Shown here: piece after piece, positions 9,877-20,577 of the stretch | Position numbering within the stretch: the stretch's first letter is position 1 | Layout of the letters: every line of letters starts with the position of its first letter | From: Nitzschia sp. DOCU1 | Lineage: Eukaryota; Bacillariophyta; Bacillariophyceae; Bacillariales; Bacillariaceae | NCBI GenBank assembly: GCA_951394045.1 | Contig: OX595986.1 | Span: forward strand, 5,051,534 to 5,115,533 | Length of the DNA stretch: 64,000 nt | Direction: 5' to 3' | Translations under genes and position numbers: made by a program | The notes under the pieces: model-generated | Database searches by the model: none | What the model was told of the DNA's origin: nothing | Seen by the model: the letters and a program-made list of their open reading frames with translations, nothing else

Positions 9877-11077
9877 ACTTCTTATTGCAAGAGATGATGT
9901 ATTGCACAAGAGAAAAACAACACACGAACATCAAAGGAAACGACAAAAATAATGAAAACAAAAGAAACAATGAAAAACGACTTGAAGACAAAACAAACAA
10001 GCAACTCCAATCGAGCAACAAAATCCAATACATGTACTTACACGAACAACCAGCAGTCGCCACCAAAGTCCAATAAATAGCCAGTAGCACACGATAATAC
10101 CATAGTATGACGAGGTGGACAAATCTCCGCTGTAGGCCTTTCATGTAATTGGATGCAGTCCGTTTAGCTCTGGGTGGGGTTTGTCGGGTCGGGAGCGACC
10201 TGCACCAAAAGGACTCCTCCAGATGGCCAAAGGACTGGACAAATTCGATTCAATGGACAAAACGATTCATTCATCGTTCGCTAGCGAGCATCCGATATTG
10301 CAATCGCCAACATGTCGCGGCGCTATGTCGAAAACAAAAGCGTTTTTCGGACATCGCACTATGCAAGTGTCATTCAATACCTGTTCTGCGCAGTATCAGC
10401 CACAGAAATAGCAGCAGCCGATTTCCTGCAAAGAACAACGACGTTGAGTGCGTCACAGTGGTGGGTGTGATGATGGCAGCCACAAGAACCAACAGCCGAT
10501 TTTTTTGCAACTTCAGTCGGCCTTGTAGAACTCGTTGATCGCCTCTGTGCATCGCCTATCAAAAAGATTCCACTTGCAGCTTATGGGATGTCACGTGGTC
10601 ATTGGCATTAACAACCGGCTTTCGTGTCGTTTTCAATGTTCTGACTGACTCTTCATTTCTGTTGCCGGCCACCTCTGCTCTGGTCGTGGTTGAGCACAAA
10701 CCGCATCATCTTCTTCACTATATCTTCCAGAGGGAATTGCTCTCGGGGCCCTTTCATTATTGTTCTGGTTGCATCTCTTGGCGATGTGTTATCATGGTTT
10801 TGGGCGGCAGCCACCACGGGCGGAGACAACCGATCGGCGAATGACGTCACCATCCTGGTGACCGTTGGAAAGCGGCGTCCCCCTAACTACCAAGTCTGTC
10901 CGTGAACCTCGCCAAAAGATACGCGTCAGAGAAGGTTCGCGTCTTTCCCCATCGCATATCATCGCGAAAAAGAGGACCCAGCATGACAATGGGATGTGGT
11001 TACGATTCGATTCATTCATCCTTATTGTCTCATACACCTTGCTATACCAGCTAGAGACTATATCCCGCATATTACCC
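9877..11077. other. Spacer of 1.2 kb between repeat protein and ABC1 kinase
   Basis: Short ORFs on both strands, none with a recognisable domain or consistent frame. The first 200 bases are A-rich (probable 3' UTR). A CRE-like palindrome is described separately. Confidence 0.4.
10842..10849. promoter_or_regulatory. TGACGTCA palindrome (CRE/CCRE-like) upstream of ABC1 kinase
   Basis: A perfect 8-bp TGACGTCA lies about 230 bp upstream of the ABC1 kinase start. In diatoms, TGACGT-type CO2/cAMP-responsive elements are bound by bZIP factors at plastid genes such as the Phaeodactylum carbonic anhydrase promoter. Function here is inferred from sequence and position only. Confidence 0.35.
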
Positions 11078-13101
11078 ATGATTATGAATAGAATGACAGT
11101 CTTCAGGAAGAAACGATTCTTTGCGTGGCTTGCTTTGGTGCATGTCCTGTCAATACTTCTTTGCTCCAGCAATATCAGGGGGCATGAGGTTATGAGTGGA
11201 AGCTTCGTTCAATCGTATTATTGTCATGCCTTTGCCACCAAGTCATTCTCACAACGACTACATCGTCTTGCAACACTACAAGAAGAACAGCAATCTTCGT
11301 CGTCGTCGTTAACCCCCACCACCATTACAGAGAACAAAAAAAAGGACGACTCGTCATCCGTACAAGAGTATCTTAAACTTCATCAACGAGTACGCAAACG
11401 TCGCGTCCTAAGGCGTTTATTGGAAATCGGGACCATTCTCAGTGGACAAATCTTTCGACCTTTATTGTGTAGTCTTTCCAAGTCGCCACCCAAAGTATTG
11501 TTCAATGACTGGGATGCCTTTTGGTTACAGAAAGCAGAAGAAGTGCCGCGACACTTGTTTGGACCCAGCAAAACGACCCAGAATCCCCAAAAGCTTTTAA
11601 CAAATGCGCAACGTGTCGCTCAAGGATTACCCTATCTAGGTCCGACATGGACCAAACTAGGACAAGCATTGGCGACGCGACCAGATATACAATGTAGCAC
11701 TCGCTGATGTTTTGGCCAATTTGCAGGATAATGTCAGTCCCTTTGATAACATGACGGCCAAACGTATTATACGAAGAGAATTGGACGCTTTGATTCGACA
11801 ATATCAACGACAATTACCAATCCATAATGACGATCATCGTCATCATCAAGATGCTATTGCGCATCTACAATCACGGAGTGAACGTCGCAAATTTTTAGAC
11901 AGTCTGTCGGAACAAGCCGTGGCTTCTGGGACGATTGCTCAAGTATACAAAGGCAATTTATCGGGATTCGGTCCAGTTGCCATCAAAGTGCAACGGCCCG
12001 GTATTCGCAAAAAGGTGGAAAATGATGCGACTCTCTTTCATTCAACTGCCACATTGGTAGAAAGCTTGAAATGGCCTCGGGGAACACCCTTGGAAGGACA
12101 AAGGTTGGTAGGCTCTTTGCAAATGGTCAAATTGGTGGATGAATTCACTTCCAGAGTCTTTGAAGATTTGGACTTTGTACGCGAAGCTCGGAATATGCAA
12201 CGTTTTAGGGACATGTATTATGACTCGAGACGAGGAGGTTCGTCATCCTCCGAGGAGGCGCTCCCCGAGTCGTAGTACCGGAAATCATTCCGGAACTTTG
12301 TTCGGACAAGATGATTGTGATGGAATGGATTGAAGGAACCAAATTGACGGATATTGGAGGTGTGAGTTCTAATAGCACGAGCAAGTGTAGTAGCAGTAAT
12401 GACGACGACGAAACAAAACGACTACGACAAGCGCAAATTGAAGAAAATTTGGCCGTCGTCAAAACGGCGATTGAGTGTACTCTTATCGCAACTCTTTGAA
12501 CATGGACTATTGCACGCTGGTACGAAACATCTTATCACTTGTTGTTTGGGCATCTCGAATGATCGCCAAGTCTCATCCGTGTTTTTGTTCTTTAGATCCA
12601 CATACCGGCAATCTATTAAAAGTCAAGACAAATGACAATGGACCGGCGCAACTTGGATACCTTGATTTTGGTCTAGTGAGTGAAGTGCCACAGAGTTTTC
12701 GAGACGGCATTGTTTGCGCGGTGGTCCAAATCGTCTTTGCTCGTAACATTAATGCGGTGGCCGATCTTTGCGTCGATCTTGGATTGCTTCCTCGAGAAAA
12801 GTTGAAAGATCCCGTTACGCGTCAAGAGTTTGTACGTGCTTTGCGAAATACCTTTGACGAAATCTTGGTATGGCCCAAGGACAAAAAGGGACGTTCGACG
12901 GCTGTTCCAAAACTTTGCTCCTTCCAAAAGGGATTGGCGGCCATGACCAAACTCATTGCGAGTTACGAGTTTACCGTGCCGCCTTACTTTTTGAATAACT
13001 GTCGGGCACTCGCCACGTTGGAAGGTATTTCTGTCATACACTATCAAAGAGCTACCTACGTAGTTCGACACTCTCCGATTACTACATCACTTTCAATCTG
13101 A
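11078..13101 (+). pseudogene. ABC1/UbiB-type (aarF) kinase, plastid type, frameshifted and 3'-truncated
   Basis: The family is clear: the KxGQ motif in LGPTWTKLGQALATRPDI, the A-rich loop and lysine (ASGTIAQVY, VAIKVQRP), HADPHTGNLL restored by a 76-nt intron at 12520-12595, and the DFG in LGYLDFGLVSEV. ABC1K proteins regulate prenylquinone metabolism in plastids and mitochondria. The N-terminus has a signal peptide followed by YYCHA-FATKS, like the diatom ASAF plastid targeting site. The reading frame breaks three times: near 11695 (between RPDI and ALADVLANLQDN), near 12230-12265 (before PRVVVPEIIPEL) and near 12484 (before SQLFEHGLLHA). None of these has GT-AG borders. The protein stops being ABC1-like right after RALATLEGI at about 13030, losing the usual C-terminal portion. 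Sequencing errors could explain single frameshifts but not the replaced 3' end, so a decaying gene is the better reading. Confidence 0.75.
12520..12595 (+). other. Intron within the ABC1 kinase gene
   Basis: The donor GTACGA follows CAC GCT G and the acceptor TTTAG precedes AT CCA CAT. Removing these 76 nt restores the catalytic HADPHTGNLL motif exactly. Confidence 0.8.
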
Positions 13102-13130
13102 CAGAATGATATACCACTTCTAACGCTACC
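13031..13130 (+). other. Patchwork junction at the broken 3' end of the ABC1 kinase
   Basis: Three consecutive patches replace the normal gene end. Positions 13040-13057 equal 3913-3930 (18/18). Positions 13059-13076 equal 6388-6405 (18/18). Positions 13077-13130 match the 3' end and stop region of the glycosyltransferase-like gene at 15061-15114 (52/54). The last patch is the relic of an earlier upstream copy of that gene. The short patches look like filler DNA at a deletion breakpoint. Confidence 0.7.
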
Positions 13131-13398
13131 ACCAGCTCGATAAATCAAAAGAAGCTTCGCACGTGCTTAGACACATACCATGCAATAGTAGAGCGCGCTC
13201 CGTGTATTGAAATGACGATAGTCACATTTCCGGCACGCACACGGCAGTCGTGTTTCAGAGCATCGCATTGAGCGATGACTTGAAGGGCTTGTGGCCGACG
13301 CATCGACATCCCATCAAACCTACATATCTGCTACGCTGCCACAGTGTCAAATGACTTGACTTGGCGATGGCGATGCTCCATCGAAACTTGATAAGAAG

Positions 13399-15093
13399 AT
13401 GATGGCTATCTGTATACGATGGCGTTCTTCATCCATCTTTGTGGCTAGTGTACTGTCCCTGTTAATTTCTCTGAATTTCATATTGCCCACACTCTTTCGA
13501 GTCACCGCGCCCTCCTCGGTAAGCGATGCTCCGGAATATTTGTATACTGCTGTTACCTTGGAGTACACTTCAGCTCCCAACAATGCTCAAACCACGACTG
13601 CAAATACCATGCCCCCCAGTAATACTAAACCTGATGCCGGCAACATGATGAAAATGCCGCCAGCACCTGCGACCCCAAATACAATTGTCCCAGGAGCACG
13701 CAGCACCTTTGATGACGCGTTGACTTGGAAGATCGATGTTCCCTCTAAAGGGGGGCTATATGATCTACCAGTTTTCATTCTTTGTAATTGGTACGGAGAT
13801 GGCCGCCACAGACGCCTAAAGTCGAAGTTGAACCGGACGAGAACTGTTGCTACCACAGGACGCGCAGGGATTCCGGCAAAGGTGGCTCTCCCTTCCAGTG
13901 GGGAGGTACGATTTGTTACAGATCTTCCTTGTCAAGCTCTGCTCAAAGAACATAATTGTGGCCTTGGTAACTGGGTGTTGCACACCTACTTGCTCCGAAT
14001 GGCGTCTATGCATACCGTCCAAACTCGCTCCAAGGCCCCTTCCGTCACCAGAGTTTCACAGGTTCAAATGACCTGCAAGGATATCAACGAGAGCAATCGT
14101 GACGTACGCTACAAAACTTTGGTGTTGCCTTGGTTGATGGGCAATTTCTCTGGCCATCAAGATCGCGTAGAGGTCGAGAACTATTGGAAGAGCAACGCCG
14201 CCGCCGTTTTCAATAGTACTATACTTACACAATGTTCCCAGAACATTTCAGACTGGATAGGCAGTCCCGTTCTGTACATGCTTCCATTTATTCGACAAGA
14301 TCTACGTCGCTTGGCGGTTAACCTTGTGGGCCCACCAAAAGGCAATCCAAATCATCCTGCCCACGATTATCTGCAAACGATGCTGCAACAACAAGACCAG
14401 GATCAACAGAATTTTAAGCCACTATTGACCAAAGTCGAGCTTGACGATGCGGCGATTCACTTTCGTTGTGGTGACATTATGGCTGATAGCTCCAAAGGCG
14501 CCAGGTATTTTCATTTTATCAAGTTTCGGTCGATTTCAGATCTTATACTACCTGTTGCTGAAACTATCCGATCCATAGGCATTGTGACACAGCCCTTTCC
14601 CAAGAACGGAAGTAAGAAGCGCACGAATAAGCAGGCACGATGGAGAGACAATCACGACGACTTTGGGGCAAATCTTTGTGTCGACGTTACTCGAGCCTTT
14701 CAGCAATATCTTAAGGAGCGATTCCCTACCGCGCGTATTTCCATACGAAATGGACCCGACGAATCGGTTGCATTAGCGTACGCCAGGTTAATCATGGCAC
14801 AACATGCATTTGCGGCTCCCGATTCTACCTTTTCATTGTTTCCTGTCTTAGCGACGTTTGGCAAGGGCTATCACATTGAAGCAAGCTTGAATGCTGGAAT
14901 GAGTCGAGGCGTGACTCGCGATAGAGCCTTGGTGGTGGATGATCCCCATGTTGTCTTTGTGAGTCCAGGTGCCAAATTGCCGGTGCCTACGACTACAAAG
15001 CTGCGGCTTGCCAATCGAACAATGGCAAGGGAAGAAATTCTTAAGTGGTTCCGAGTGGATGATTACAACATCACTTTCAATCTAACAGAATGA
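13399..15093 (+). CDS. Type II membrane glycosyltransferase-like protein, copy 1 (564 aa)
   Basis: A single exon. A hydrophobic signal-anchor (about residues 12-32, SVLSLLISLNFILPTLF) follows a short basic N-terminus, the topology of Golgi glycosyltransferases. It is followed by a Thr/Pro-rich stem to about residue 110. The catalytic-looking part holds AAIHFRCGDIM near residue 352, an HxRxGD motif as in GT-B fold fucosyltransferases, then HFIKFRSIS and a C-terminal FAAPDSTFSLFPVLATFG block near residue 470. Donor and acceptor are unknown; a fucosyltransferase-like role in Golgi glycan synthesis is inference from the motif and topology. The second copy starts 0.8 kb downstream. A 54-bp relic of a third copy lies upstream at 13077-13130. 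Confidence 0.7.
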   Translation: MMAICIRWRSSSIFVASVLSLLISLNFILPTLFRVTAPSSVSDAPEYLYTAVTLEYTSAPNNAQTTTANTMPPSNTKPDAGNMMKMPPAPATPNTIVPGARSTFDDALTWKIDVPSKGGLYDLPVFILCNWYGDGRHRRLKSKLNRTRTVATTGRAGIPAKVALPSSGEVRFVTDLPCQALLKEHNCGLGNWVLHTYLLRMASMHTVQTRSKAPSVTRVSQVQMTCKDINESNRDVRYKTLVLPWLMGNFSGHQDRVEVENYWKSNAAAVFNSTILTQCSQNISDWIGSPVLYMLPFIRQDLRRLAVNLVGPPKGNPNHPAHDYLQTMLQQQDQDQQNFKPLLTKVELDDAAIHFRCGDIMADSSKGARYFHFIKFRSISDLILPVAETIRSIGIVTQPFPKNGSKKRTNKQARWRDNHDDFGANLCVDVTRAFQQYLKERFPTARISIRNGPDESVALAYARLIMAQHAFAAPDSTFSLFPVLATFGKGYHIEASLNAGMSRGVTRDRALVVDDPHVVFVSPGAKLPVPTTTKLRLANRTMAREEILKWFRVDDYNITFNLTE

Positions 15094-15878
15094 TATACCA
15101 CTTCTAACGCTACCTAATAGATGGTGCATAAGTTTTGCTGCCGGTGATACTAGTAGTACCGTACTAGTAGTACTCTCGTGTTGCCATAGTTGACGACCAC
15201 CGCACTTATTTTACTCTAGAGTAGTTTTACGAGGCCTTTTGGTACGAGCGAGTTGCACATCATTATTGTACTACTACCATTATTTCGTCGCTGCAGTACC
15301 GGTAGTCGTGTTGAGAACGGCTTCTTGTTCTACTCTGGGTAATTGTTGATATACCTTCGGGGCTTCGTCATGAAGAAACACTTGACTCCAGCACCACCAG
15401 CAGGCAACGTGAAGCTCGGCGGAAGAAGAACCGGAAACCACTTGTTACAATTCGCTGCTTACTCTTTACACTTTGCTAGTTACTGATTCGAGAGCTCTTC
15501 ATCGGCACTATCATTCTACTCAAAGCAGATCCAACTACCTAGAGCTACAAAAAAGCCTCTCCTAATAGCTAGTAATTGAATAGAAAAGCCTGGCCGTCGA
15601 TCGGCTGTCGCTCCATCACCCAAAAAGACTGTTGATCTTTCTCGCCAAAATAATAATGTGAGCGATCCACGACACGAAAAATTTCGTCCGTAGTTGCTCG
15701 CAAGTCGGCACAGCGCGCAAAAAAAGTGAAACGACGATAGTAAAAGAAGGCCGGCACATCGGAAAAGCTTATTTGTGCTGCTGGATGCCGCCGACAGAGG
15801 GACCCCCTCCATCAAACATGTCTGCTGCATTGTCAAACTAGTTGACTTGAGGGTACCGCATCCAAACAACGAGTTAAG
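15094..15878. other. Spacer between the two glycosyltransferase-like copies
   Basis: No gene. It contains CTAG/GTAC-rich stretches (tagtactagtag type) near 15150-15180. A 117-codon minus-strand ORF at 15516-15869 has no recognisable domain and is not preserved in the corresponding flank of the other copy. Confidence 0.4.
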
Positions 15879-17597
15879 ATGATGATGACTATTGGTAGAC
15901 GACGTAGTAGTGTACTGGTGGTGTCCCTGTTAATTTCTCTGAATTTCATATTGCCCACACTCTTTCGAGTCACCGCGCCCTCCTTGGTAAGCGATGCTCC
16001 GGACTATTTGTATACTGCTAGGATCATGAGCAAAGCAACAACTACCAACGATACTACTCAATCCGCAACTGTCAGCATCAGCCACGTCGACGATCGCGCC
16101 AAGAATAACAGGATAACGGCGCCACTGGTAACGACAAAGACGACCGTACCAAGTGCCACCACCAGCAAACCCTTTGACGACGAGTTAACTTGGAACATTG
16201 CTGTGAACGCTGGGGATTCCTTTCCGGAGCTACCAGTCCTTGTTGCTTGCGGCTGGTATGGATCTTATGGGGGGCGCCACAAACGCCTACAGAAGAAGGA
16301 AAACGCCACGAGAATTGTTGCCACCACAGGGAGAGAAGGAATCCCGGAACACATGGCTCTCCCTCCCAGCGGAAAGGTACGCCTTGTTGTAGATATTCCT
16401 TGTCAAGCTCTGGTCAAAAGCCATGCATGTGGGATAGGTAACTGGGTATTGCAGACGTATTTACTCAGATTGGCGGCAATACATACAGAACGCTCTTACA
16501 TGGACGATCCTTCCGCCACTCGATTTTCGAATGTGCAAATGAGATGCGCAGATATGAACATGGAAAATCGTGACAATCTACACAAAACTTTGGTACTACC
16601 CTGGTTGATGGGGAACTTCTCTGGTCTTGACGATTTGGAAGAGCTTCATAACTATTGGAACAGCAACAGCAGCAACGCTGCCAGAGTCAATATGACTGCG
16701 GCACCACCCACTAGATGTACACGCTGGCATCAACAATGGTTAGAAGCCCCGATTCTATACATGCTTCCATTTATCCGACAAGATCTACGTCGTTTGGCGG
16801 TCAAGCTTGTGGGTCCCCCGCCGGACAATCCAGACCATCCTGCCCACGATTATTTGCAAACGATGCTAAGGCAGCAACAGCTGCACCCCGGCGAACTCAA
16901 AAACAGCACTCTACACACGTCCCGTTTTCAGCCACTATTGACCAATGTCGAACTTGACGATGTGGCGATTCACTTTCGATGTGGCGATATCATGGGTGCG
17001 AGCGAAGATGGCGCCAAGCATTTCCATTTTATCAAGTTTCGGTCTATTTCAGATCGTATACTACCTGTTGCTGAAACTATCCGATCCATCGGCATTGTGA
17101 CACAGCCCTTTCCAAGGCAACTAAAGAATGATACACAGGCACGGATGAGAGATTACAAACGCGCCTTTTGTGCCATGCTTTGTGCTGACGTTACTCGAGA
17201 CTTCCAGCAATATCTAAAGGAACGCTCTCTATCCGCACGAGTTTCCATTCGTAATGGACCGGAAGAATCCATTGCATTAGCATACGCCAGGTTAATCATG
17301 GCGCAGCATGCATTTGCGGCTCCCGATTCTACCTTTTCATTGTTTCCTGTCTTGGCGACGTTTGGAAAGGGCTATCACATTGAAGGAAGCGCGAATGCTG
17401 GGATGAATCGAGGCGTTACAGCAATGCGAAATGTGGTCGACGATGATCCGAGAGTTGTCTTTGTGAATCCAGGGGTCAAATTACCGGCGCTTTTGACCGA
17501 TCAGCTACGTCTCGCCAATCGAACAATGGCAAGGGAAGAAATTCTAAAGTGGTTCCGAGTGGATGATTACAACATCACTTTCAACACGACTGAGTAA
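15879..17597 (+). CDS. Type II membrane glycosyltransferase-like protein, copy 2 (572 aa)
   Basis: Tandem paralogue of 13399-15093 with the same layout: signal-anchor VVSLLISLNFILPTLF, a variable Thr-rich stem, VAIHFRCGDIM near residue 362, HFHFIKFRSIS and FAAPDSTFSLFPVLATFG, ending WFRVDDYNITFNTTE. The signal-anchor, HxRxGD region and C-terminus are almost identical between copies, while the stem and the middle (about residues 40-110 and 240-280) diverge with small indels, as expected for two functional enzymes. Multiple NxS/T sites fit a lumenal domain. The precise sugar specificity cannot be read from the sequence. Confidence 0.7.
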   Translation: MMMTIGRRRSSVLVVSLLISLNFILPTLFRVTAPSLVSDAPDYLYTARIMSKATTTNDTTQSATVSISHVDDRAKNNRITAPLVTTKTTVPSATTSKPFDDELTWNIAVNAGDSFPELPVLVACGWYGSYGGRHKRLQKKENATRIVATTGREGIPEHMALPPSGKVRLVVDIPCQALVKSHACGIGNWVLQTYLLRLAAIHTERSYMDDPSATRFSNVQMRCADMNMENRDNLHKTLVLPWLMGNFSGLDDLEELHNYWNSNSSNAARVNMTAAPPTRCTRWHQQWLEAPILYMLPFIRQDLRRLAVKLVGPPPDNPDHPAHDYLQTMLRQQQLHPGELKNSTLHTSRFQPLLTNVELDDVAIHFRCGDIMGASEDGAKHFHFIKFRSISDRILPVAETIRSIGIVTQPFPRQLKNDTQARMRDYKRAFCAMLCADVTRDFQQYLKERSLSARVSIRNGPEESIALAYARLIMAQHAFAAPDSTFSLFPVLATFGKGYHIEGSANAGMNRGVTAMRNVVDDDPRVVFVNPGVKLPALLTDQLRLANRTMAREEILKWFRVDDYNITFNTTE

Positions 17598-18333
17598 TAA
17601 ACCCCCATAACACTTGCTCTCGTCGGTGTGTTGGTGGCTATCGATAGAATGGAAGCCGGGATGATAAGTTTAGCTTGAAAACAATGGGGTAAAGGCAAAG
17701 TCCACTGCGAATCTTTCAACGTTCCACTACTAGTACTAGGAAGCTACTAGTAGTGGCGCTGTAGCTACTAGCTAGTTATCAACCGTAGCTAACGATAAGC
17801 TCAAACGCTAGGCGACTAACTATTTCCAATACATAGTATGACGTTAGGTGTCCATTTGTTGTTTAACAAGCACAGTCTATCAAAATTAAGTCGTCGGGGC
17901 CGCCAATAGTACTAGTGCGGTTGAGAATCATTCAGCTACTAGGAAGACGAAGAGTTGTTATTCTCAGTCTAAAGCGAATCCTGTAACATCGCTCTATAGC
18001 TAGCTGGAAGAGTGCTAGCTAGCTACTGTGACATGGTAGCTAGTTATCTACAGTAGCTCGAAAAAAGCTCCAAGGCTAGGCGAGTAGCTTTTTCCAATAT
18101 ATAACGCTCGCGATCCAATATAGGAGGAAGAAAAGCGCTGCGACTACAACTCTACTCGAGACAAGAATATACACTCCGCCAAGAGCTAATTTGAAATATA
18201 GTTCATCCGCAAGAACACAGCAGGAACAGTGACGATAAGAGAGTTCTTGTGTAATGATGATAATAACCACAGGATCTAAAAGTAGGAGTCTTTTACTCTA
18301 CCACCACGACAATAGCAAGAGCGTGTCTCTTTT
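17598..18333. other. Spacer with an imperfect direct duplication
   Basis: The segment at about 17765-17835 (agctagttatcaaccgtagc, then aagctcaaacgctaggcgac) recurs in diverged form at about 18028-18105, suggesting a short duplication 265 bp apart. No coding region is recognised. Confidence 0.4.
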
Positions 18334-18585
18334 TTATTTTTGTTGGGCCTTGATGTGTACTCGATCTAGCCACGCATAATATTCACACTCTTCGTAAGTA
18401 TGACGTTGATGTCCACAAGCATTTGGACTGAAAAAGTTCGCTCGTCGGCACTGATTGAGATCAATGAGCAAATGTCCGCACTTGTCCCGGAAGGCCAAGG
18501 GAATCTTGGCGTCTTTCATGGCCTTGATGTCTTGCTTGAGAGAAGGCTCTGCCTCTGGATTGCGATGATGATGGCCACCTCCCAT
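18334..18585 (-). CDS. NDUFB7: NADH:ubiquinone oxidoreductase subunit NDUFB7 (B18), 83 aa
   Basis: An accessory subunit of mitochondrial complex I, imported into the intermembrane space by the Mia40 disulfide relay. The diagnostic twin CX9C motif is complete: C-GHLLIDLNQ-C and C-GHQRHTYEE-C, within residues of about 36-68 (DKCGHLLIDLNQCRR...). The protein is 83 residues, somewhat shorter than animal B18, and lacks a cleavable presequence, as usual for this family. It is a single exon on the minus strand and starts at 18585, head-to-head with the V-ATPase D gene across a 529-bp shared intergenic region. Confidence 0.85.
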   Translation of the reverse strand: MGGGHHHRNPEAEPSLKQDIKAMKDAKIPLAFRDKCGHLLIDLNQCRRANFFSPNACGHQRHTYEECEYYAWLDRVHIKAQQK

Positions 18586-19114
18586 TTTGAAAGAATAGTG
18601 TAGATTAGTGATGAGTGAGCGAGTGATTGTAGACTGACAAAGAACAGCAGTAAAAGAGGGAAGCGGTCTCTCTTTTGAACGTGGTGCCGATGATGCATGT
18701 CACTACCATCGTCACATGCCTTTTGCGTTGCGGCCGCTGCTTGCTGCTTCTCTTCGCGGAAATAAGCTCTCGCGATGTATTCTGGCATGCGCGCACCTCC
18801 GCGCAACTTATGACGTCATGGATTTCGATCCTTCGCCGTCGTCTGTCTGTGCGTGCGTTTGAGTTCGTCGCTAAATTGGTCTCAACGGATCTCGAAATGA
18901 ACATCCTCGCTGTTGGGGGACAAAAGAAATGTGCCAACTCGCCAAGAAGGCCTGTTGTTTCGTTTTGAGATTTGTTGACCAAGACGATGGCATGTTGCGT
19001 CGTTGTAGCACGATAACATCATCATTGTACTATAACTTGCTAGTAGTAGTAGTAGTAAGTGTTGCCATCTCCATCACCGTAGTAAAGTAACGCAAGAATA
19101 ACAACGACGACACC
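18586..19114. promoter_or_regulatory. Bidirectional promoter region, NDUFB7 / V-ATPase D
   Basis: These 529 bp separate two divergent housekeeping genes. A perfect TGACGTCA palindrome lies at 18811-18818, near the middle, and a (tag)n microsatellite at about 19038-19055. ORFs spanning the region on both strands have no recognisable domain. Confidence 0.5.
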
Positions 19115-20016
19115 ATGGCCGAAGTCCCGCCCACGCGCATGAACCAGCAAATCTTCAAGGGTAAGCAAAAGGCTGCTCAGGGGGGACACAAATTGCTCAA
19201 GAAGAAGGCGGACGCCTTGAAGGTAAGCTGGGGGTTCCTCTCTTATCGCTGCAAGTGTCACATACTCACCCACTCATACACTCAACACCCTACCAGGTCA
19301 AATTCCGAGACTACGCCAAGAGCATTGCCGAAACTAAAAACAGCATGGCTACTGACAGCAGCAGTGCTTTCTTTAGTTTGACGCAAGCCGAATATGCGGC
19401 GGGCAATTTCAAACAAAAGGTCGCCGAAGGAAGCATGACGGCTCGGATTCGTGTAGGCGCCGGTGTCGATAACGTGGCAGGTGTCAAATTGCCCGTCTTT
19501 ACAAAGTATGAAACCGGGACAGCGGCGGACAATCAAAGTTTGGGTCTAGTGGGAGGAGGAAAGAAAATTGTGGCAGTGCGTGAGAAATTTACACTCTTAT
19601 TGGACAATTTGATCAAGTAAGTTTGGTAAAAGTGCACGGCGTGACAATGCGAGACGGGCCAACTTACACTTCTCGTTCATTGTAGACTCGCATCTCTTCA
19701 AACTTCCTTTGTTACTTTGGATGAAGCATTGAAAGTTACTAATCGGCGCGTCAATGCGTTGGAAAATGTCACAATCCCAAAGATTGAAGGCACATTGGCG
19801 TATATTGGACGCGAATTGGATGAATTGGAACGTGAAGACTTTACTCGGCTCAAATTAGTCAAGGGAAAGAAACAAGTCGAACAAGCTTTGCTAGACAAGG
19901 AAAAAGAAATTGCGGCAGCGACTGCCACCATGGCGGGTAAATCATTGGGCAAGGAAAACGACAAGGATATTACAGCAACATTTGATGCCAGTCATGATGA
20001 AGACGTGGTCTTTTAA
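19115..20016 (+). CDS. ATP6V1D: V-type H+-ATPase subunit D, 252 aa
   Basis: Subunit D forms the central rotor shaft of the V1 sector, coupling ATP hydrolysis to proton pumping into acidic vacuoles. Three exons, 19115-19222, 19297-19616 and 19686-20016, join in frame across introns of 74 and 69 nt (GTAAGC..CCAG and GTAAGT..TGTAG). The N-terminus ([18 protein letters not shown], then [13 protein letters not shown]) and the C-terminal coiled coil ([19 protein letters not shown], then [14 protein letters not shown]) are the two family hallmarks. The length matches the usual 245-260 residues. No lesion is visible. Confidence 0.93.
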
Positions 20017-20577
20017 GAAATACACGAGCAATTATATATCACGGATAGAGATGGGGCATGGTGGTACAATGAAGCGGCAATCCGTTTTTCTTTCTGGAGG
20101 AAAATGGCTGGCTTATTATACGAACGACAACTAATAGACCTTGATATCCTTTCTTTTATACATTTTGGATTTGTCCAGTAATAGATTAGGAATCGCCCTC
20201 GTGATCTATTTTCAATGGGGCACTCAATACAGCGATTGGAGGCGTTCAACGTGGGTTGTTGCTGGAAAGGACTCGTGATAGTTTTATCCTTGTATTCTAC
20301 AATTTAGCTACTAGTAGCAGTTAAGAATGCATAGAATAATGAGATGTGAATGCTGCATTGATAAAAGAATCAGCAAAACGAGCTACGCGACGTCCTCAGT
20401 CGACGGCTGGACCTACGTCCGAAGCATAAAAAGCCGCTTATCAAACGGCACCGGGCGAGGTTTGCGGTTCTTTCAACCTGGCCAGCATGGTGCGCACCTT
20501 GCTCTAATGGTGGGGTCGGCCTTAGCATGTAAGAACGAAGCAAGGGCATGTGGTTTCATTTCATTGCGCTAGAAAAG
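20017..20577. other. Spacer; 3' flank shared with the second SBF transporter copy
   Basis: The last 200 bases (about 20370-20577; cgaagcataaaaagccgctt, then tttgcggttctttcaacctgg) resemble 22800-23020 at the same place downstream of the paralogue. The transporter duplication therefore included this flank. No gene is recognised. Confidence 0.45.

Noticed and set aside
12225..12275. Tiny intron to explain the second ABC1 kinase frame break
   Set aside because: No GT-AG pair of plausible length restores the frame, so a frameshift is the simpler reading.
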